Positions 14,046 through 14,153 of a DNA stretch of 14,153 nucleotides are shown here, one piece after another (the first letter of the stretch is position 1; each line of letters starts with the position of its first letter). The DNA comes from JBAZOY01 sp041648505. GTDB lineage: Bacteria > Desulfobacterota > Syntrophia > Syntrophales > CG2-30-49-12. The notes below the pieces were generated by a model. It searched no databases. It was not told where the DNA came from and saw nothing but the letters and a program-made list of their open reading frames with translations. The position numbers were made by a program, and so were the translations under genes. The stretch is taken from assembly GCA_041648505.1 (NCBI GenBank), contig JBAZOY010000060.1:1-14153 (forward strand), in the 5' to 3' direction.

Positions 14046-14153
14046 AAAGATTATCGGCGGGGCTTCTCACGCCCGCTGGACCCTTATTGAGAACATGAGT
14101 ATATATCATTGTCGTTTTCAAATCTTTATGGCCAAGCAGCTCCTGAACAGTTC
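14044..14153 (-). CDS. intI: Integron integrase (tyrosine recombinase IntI), C-terminal end (partial)
   Basis: Only the last 35 full codons are inside the window, ending at TAA 14044-14046. They read VQELLGHKDLKTTMIYTHV, then LNKGPAGVRSPADNL. LLGH holds the conserved histidine region of tyrosine recombinases and the Tyr in MIYTHV is the nucleophile. The ending YTHVLNxGxxGVRSP-D is characteristic of integron integrases as opposed to phage integrases or XerC/D. IntI recombines attI and attC sites to insert and excise gene cassettes. The gene points toward the cassettes and shares their strand, the reverse of class 1-type integrons. The IntI-specific extra domain lies outside the window, so completeness cannot be judged. 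Confidence 0.85.
   Translation of the reverse strand, partial: TVQELLGHKDLKTTMIYTHVLNKGPAGVRSPADNL

Overview
The window looks like chromosomal DNA from an anaerobic deltaproteobacterium-like (Desulfobacterota-type) organism. This is an inference from gene content: a CCA-enzyme tail, peptide ABC ATPases, a ferredoxin-nitroreductase fusion, EttA and a large multi-PAS hybrid kinase, all of moderate to high GC. At least two stretches look foreign to that background. Nearly all genes are on the minus strand; only the partial gene at the left edge is on the plus strand.

Left part (1-4474): the last 55 codons of a tRNA nucleotidyltransferase-like gene converge on a two-gene operon (dppD-dppF type, 233-2221) for the ATPases of a peptide importer, with no permease genes nearby. 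Then come an 88-codon C-terminal remnant of a patatin-like phospholipase and an AT-rich typA/bipA gene whose protein reads like the Bacteroidota version. The remnant's open frame begins 6 nt past the typA stop, so typA and its AT-rich flank appear to have replaced the 5' part of the patatin gene.

Middle (4475-10671): a 464-bp AT-rich spacer with coding-like debris; a 1039-residue hybrid histidine kinase (REC-PASx4-HisKA-HATPase-REC); a 343-bp spacer with a 19-bp perfect palindrome; a small lipoprotein; and ettA with a recognisable promoter.

Right part (10672-14153): a ferredoxin-nitroreductase, then what I read as an integron. At the right edge is the C-terminus of an integron-type tyrosine recombinase (IntI). 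Downstream of its 3' end, on the same strand, lie two cassette-like units: (i) a TIR-like (ThsB/DUF1863-type) gene followed 4 bp later by a double-SLATT membrane effector gene, and (ii) a ParD-like/RelE-ParE toxin-antitoxin pair. The TIR-SLATT unit is bracketed by a 9-bp inverted repeat (GCGTATAAC / GTTATACGC), and the SLATT stop codon lies inside the left copy, as expected for R boxes of attC sites. Hairpin-rich attC-like sequences and two identical 32-bp perfect palindromes flank it. An integrase in the same orientation as its cassettes is the unusual 'inverted' integron arrangement.

The candidate for an under-described system is the TIR + SLATT pair: a predicted nucleotide-signalling abortive-infection module in which the TIR enzyme makes a signal and the 2TM SLATT protein perforates the membrane. 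No SLOG or Macro sensor domain is visible, so how the signal would be read is open.
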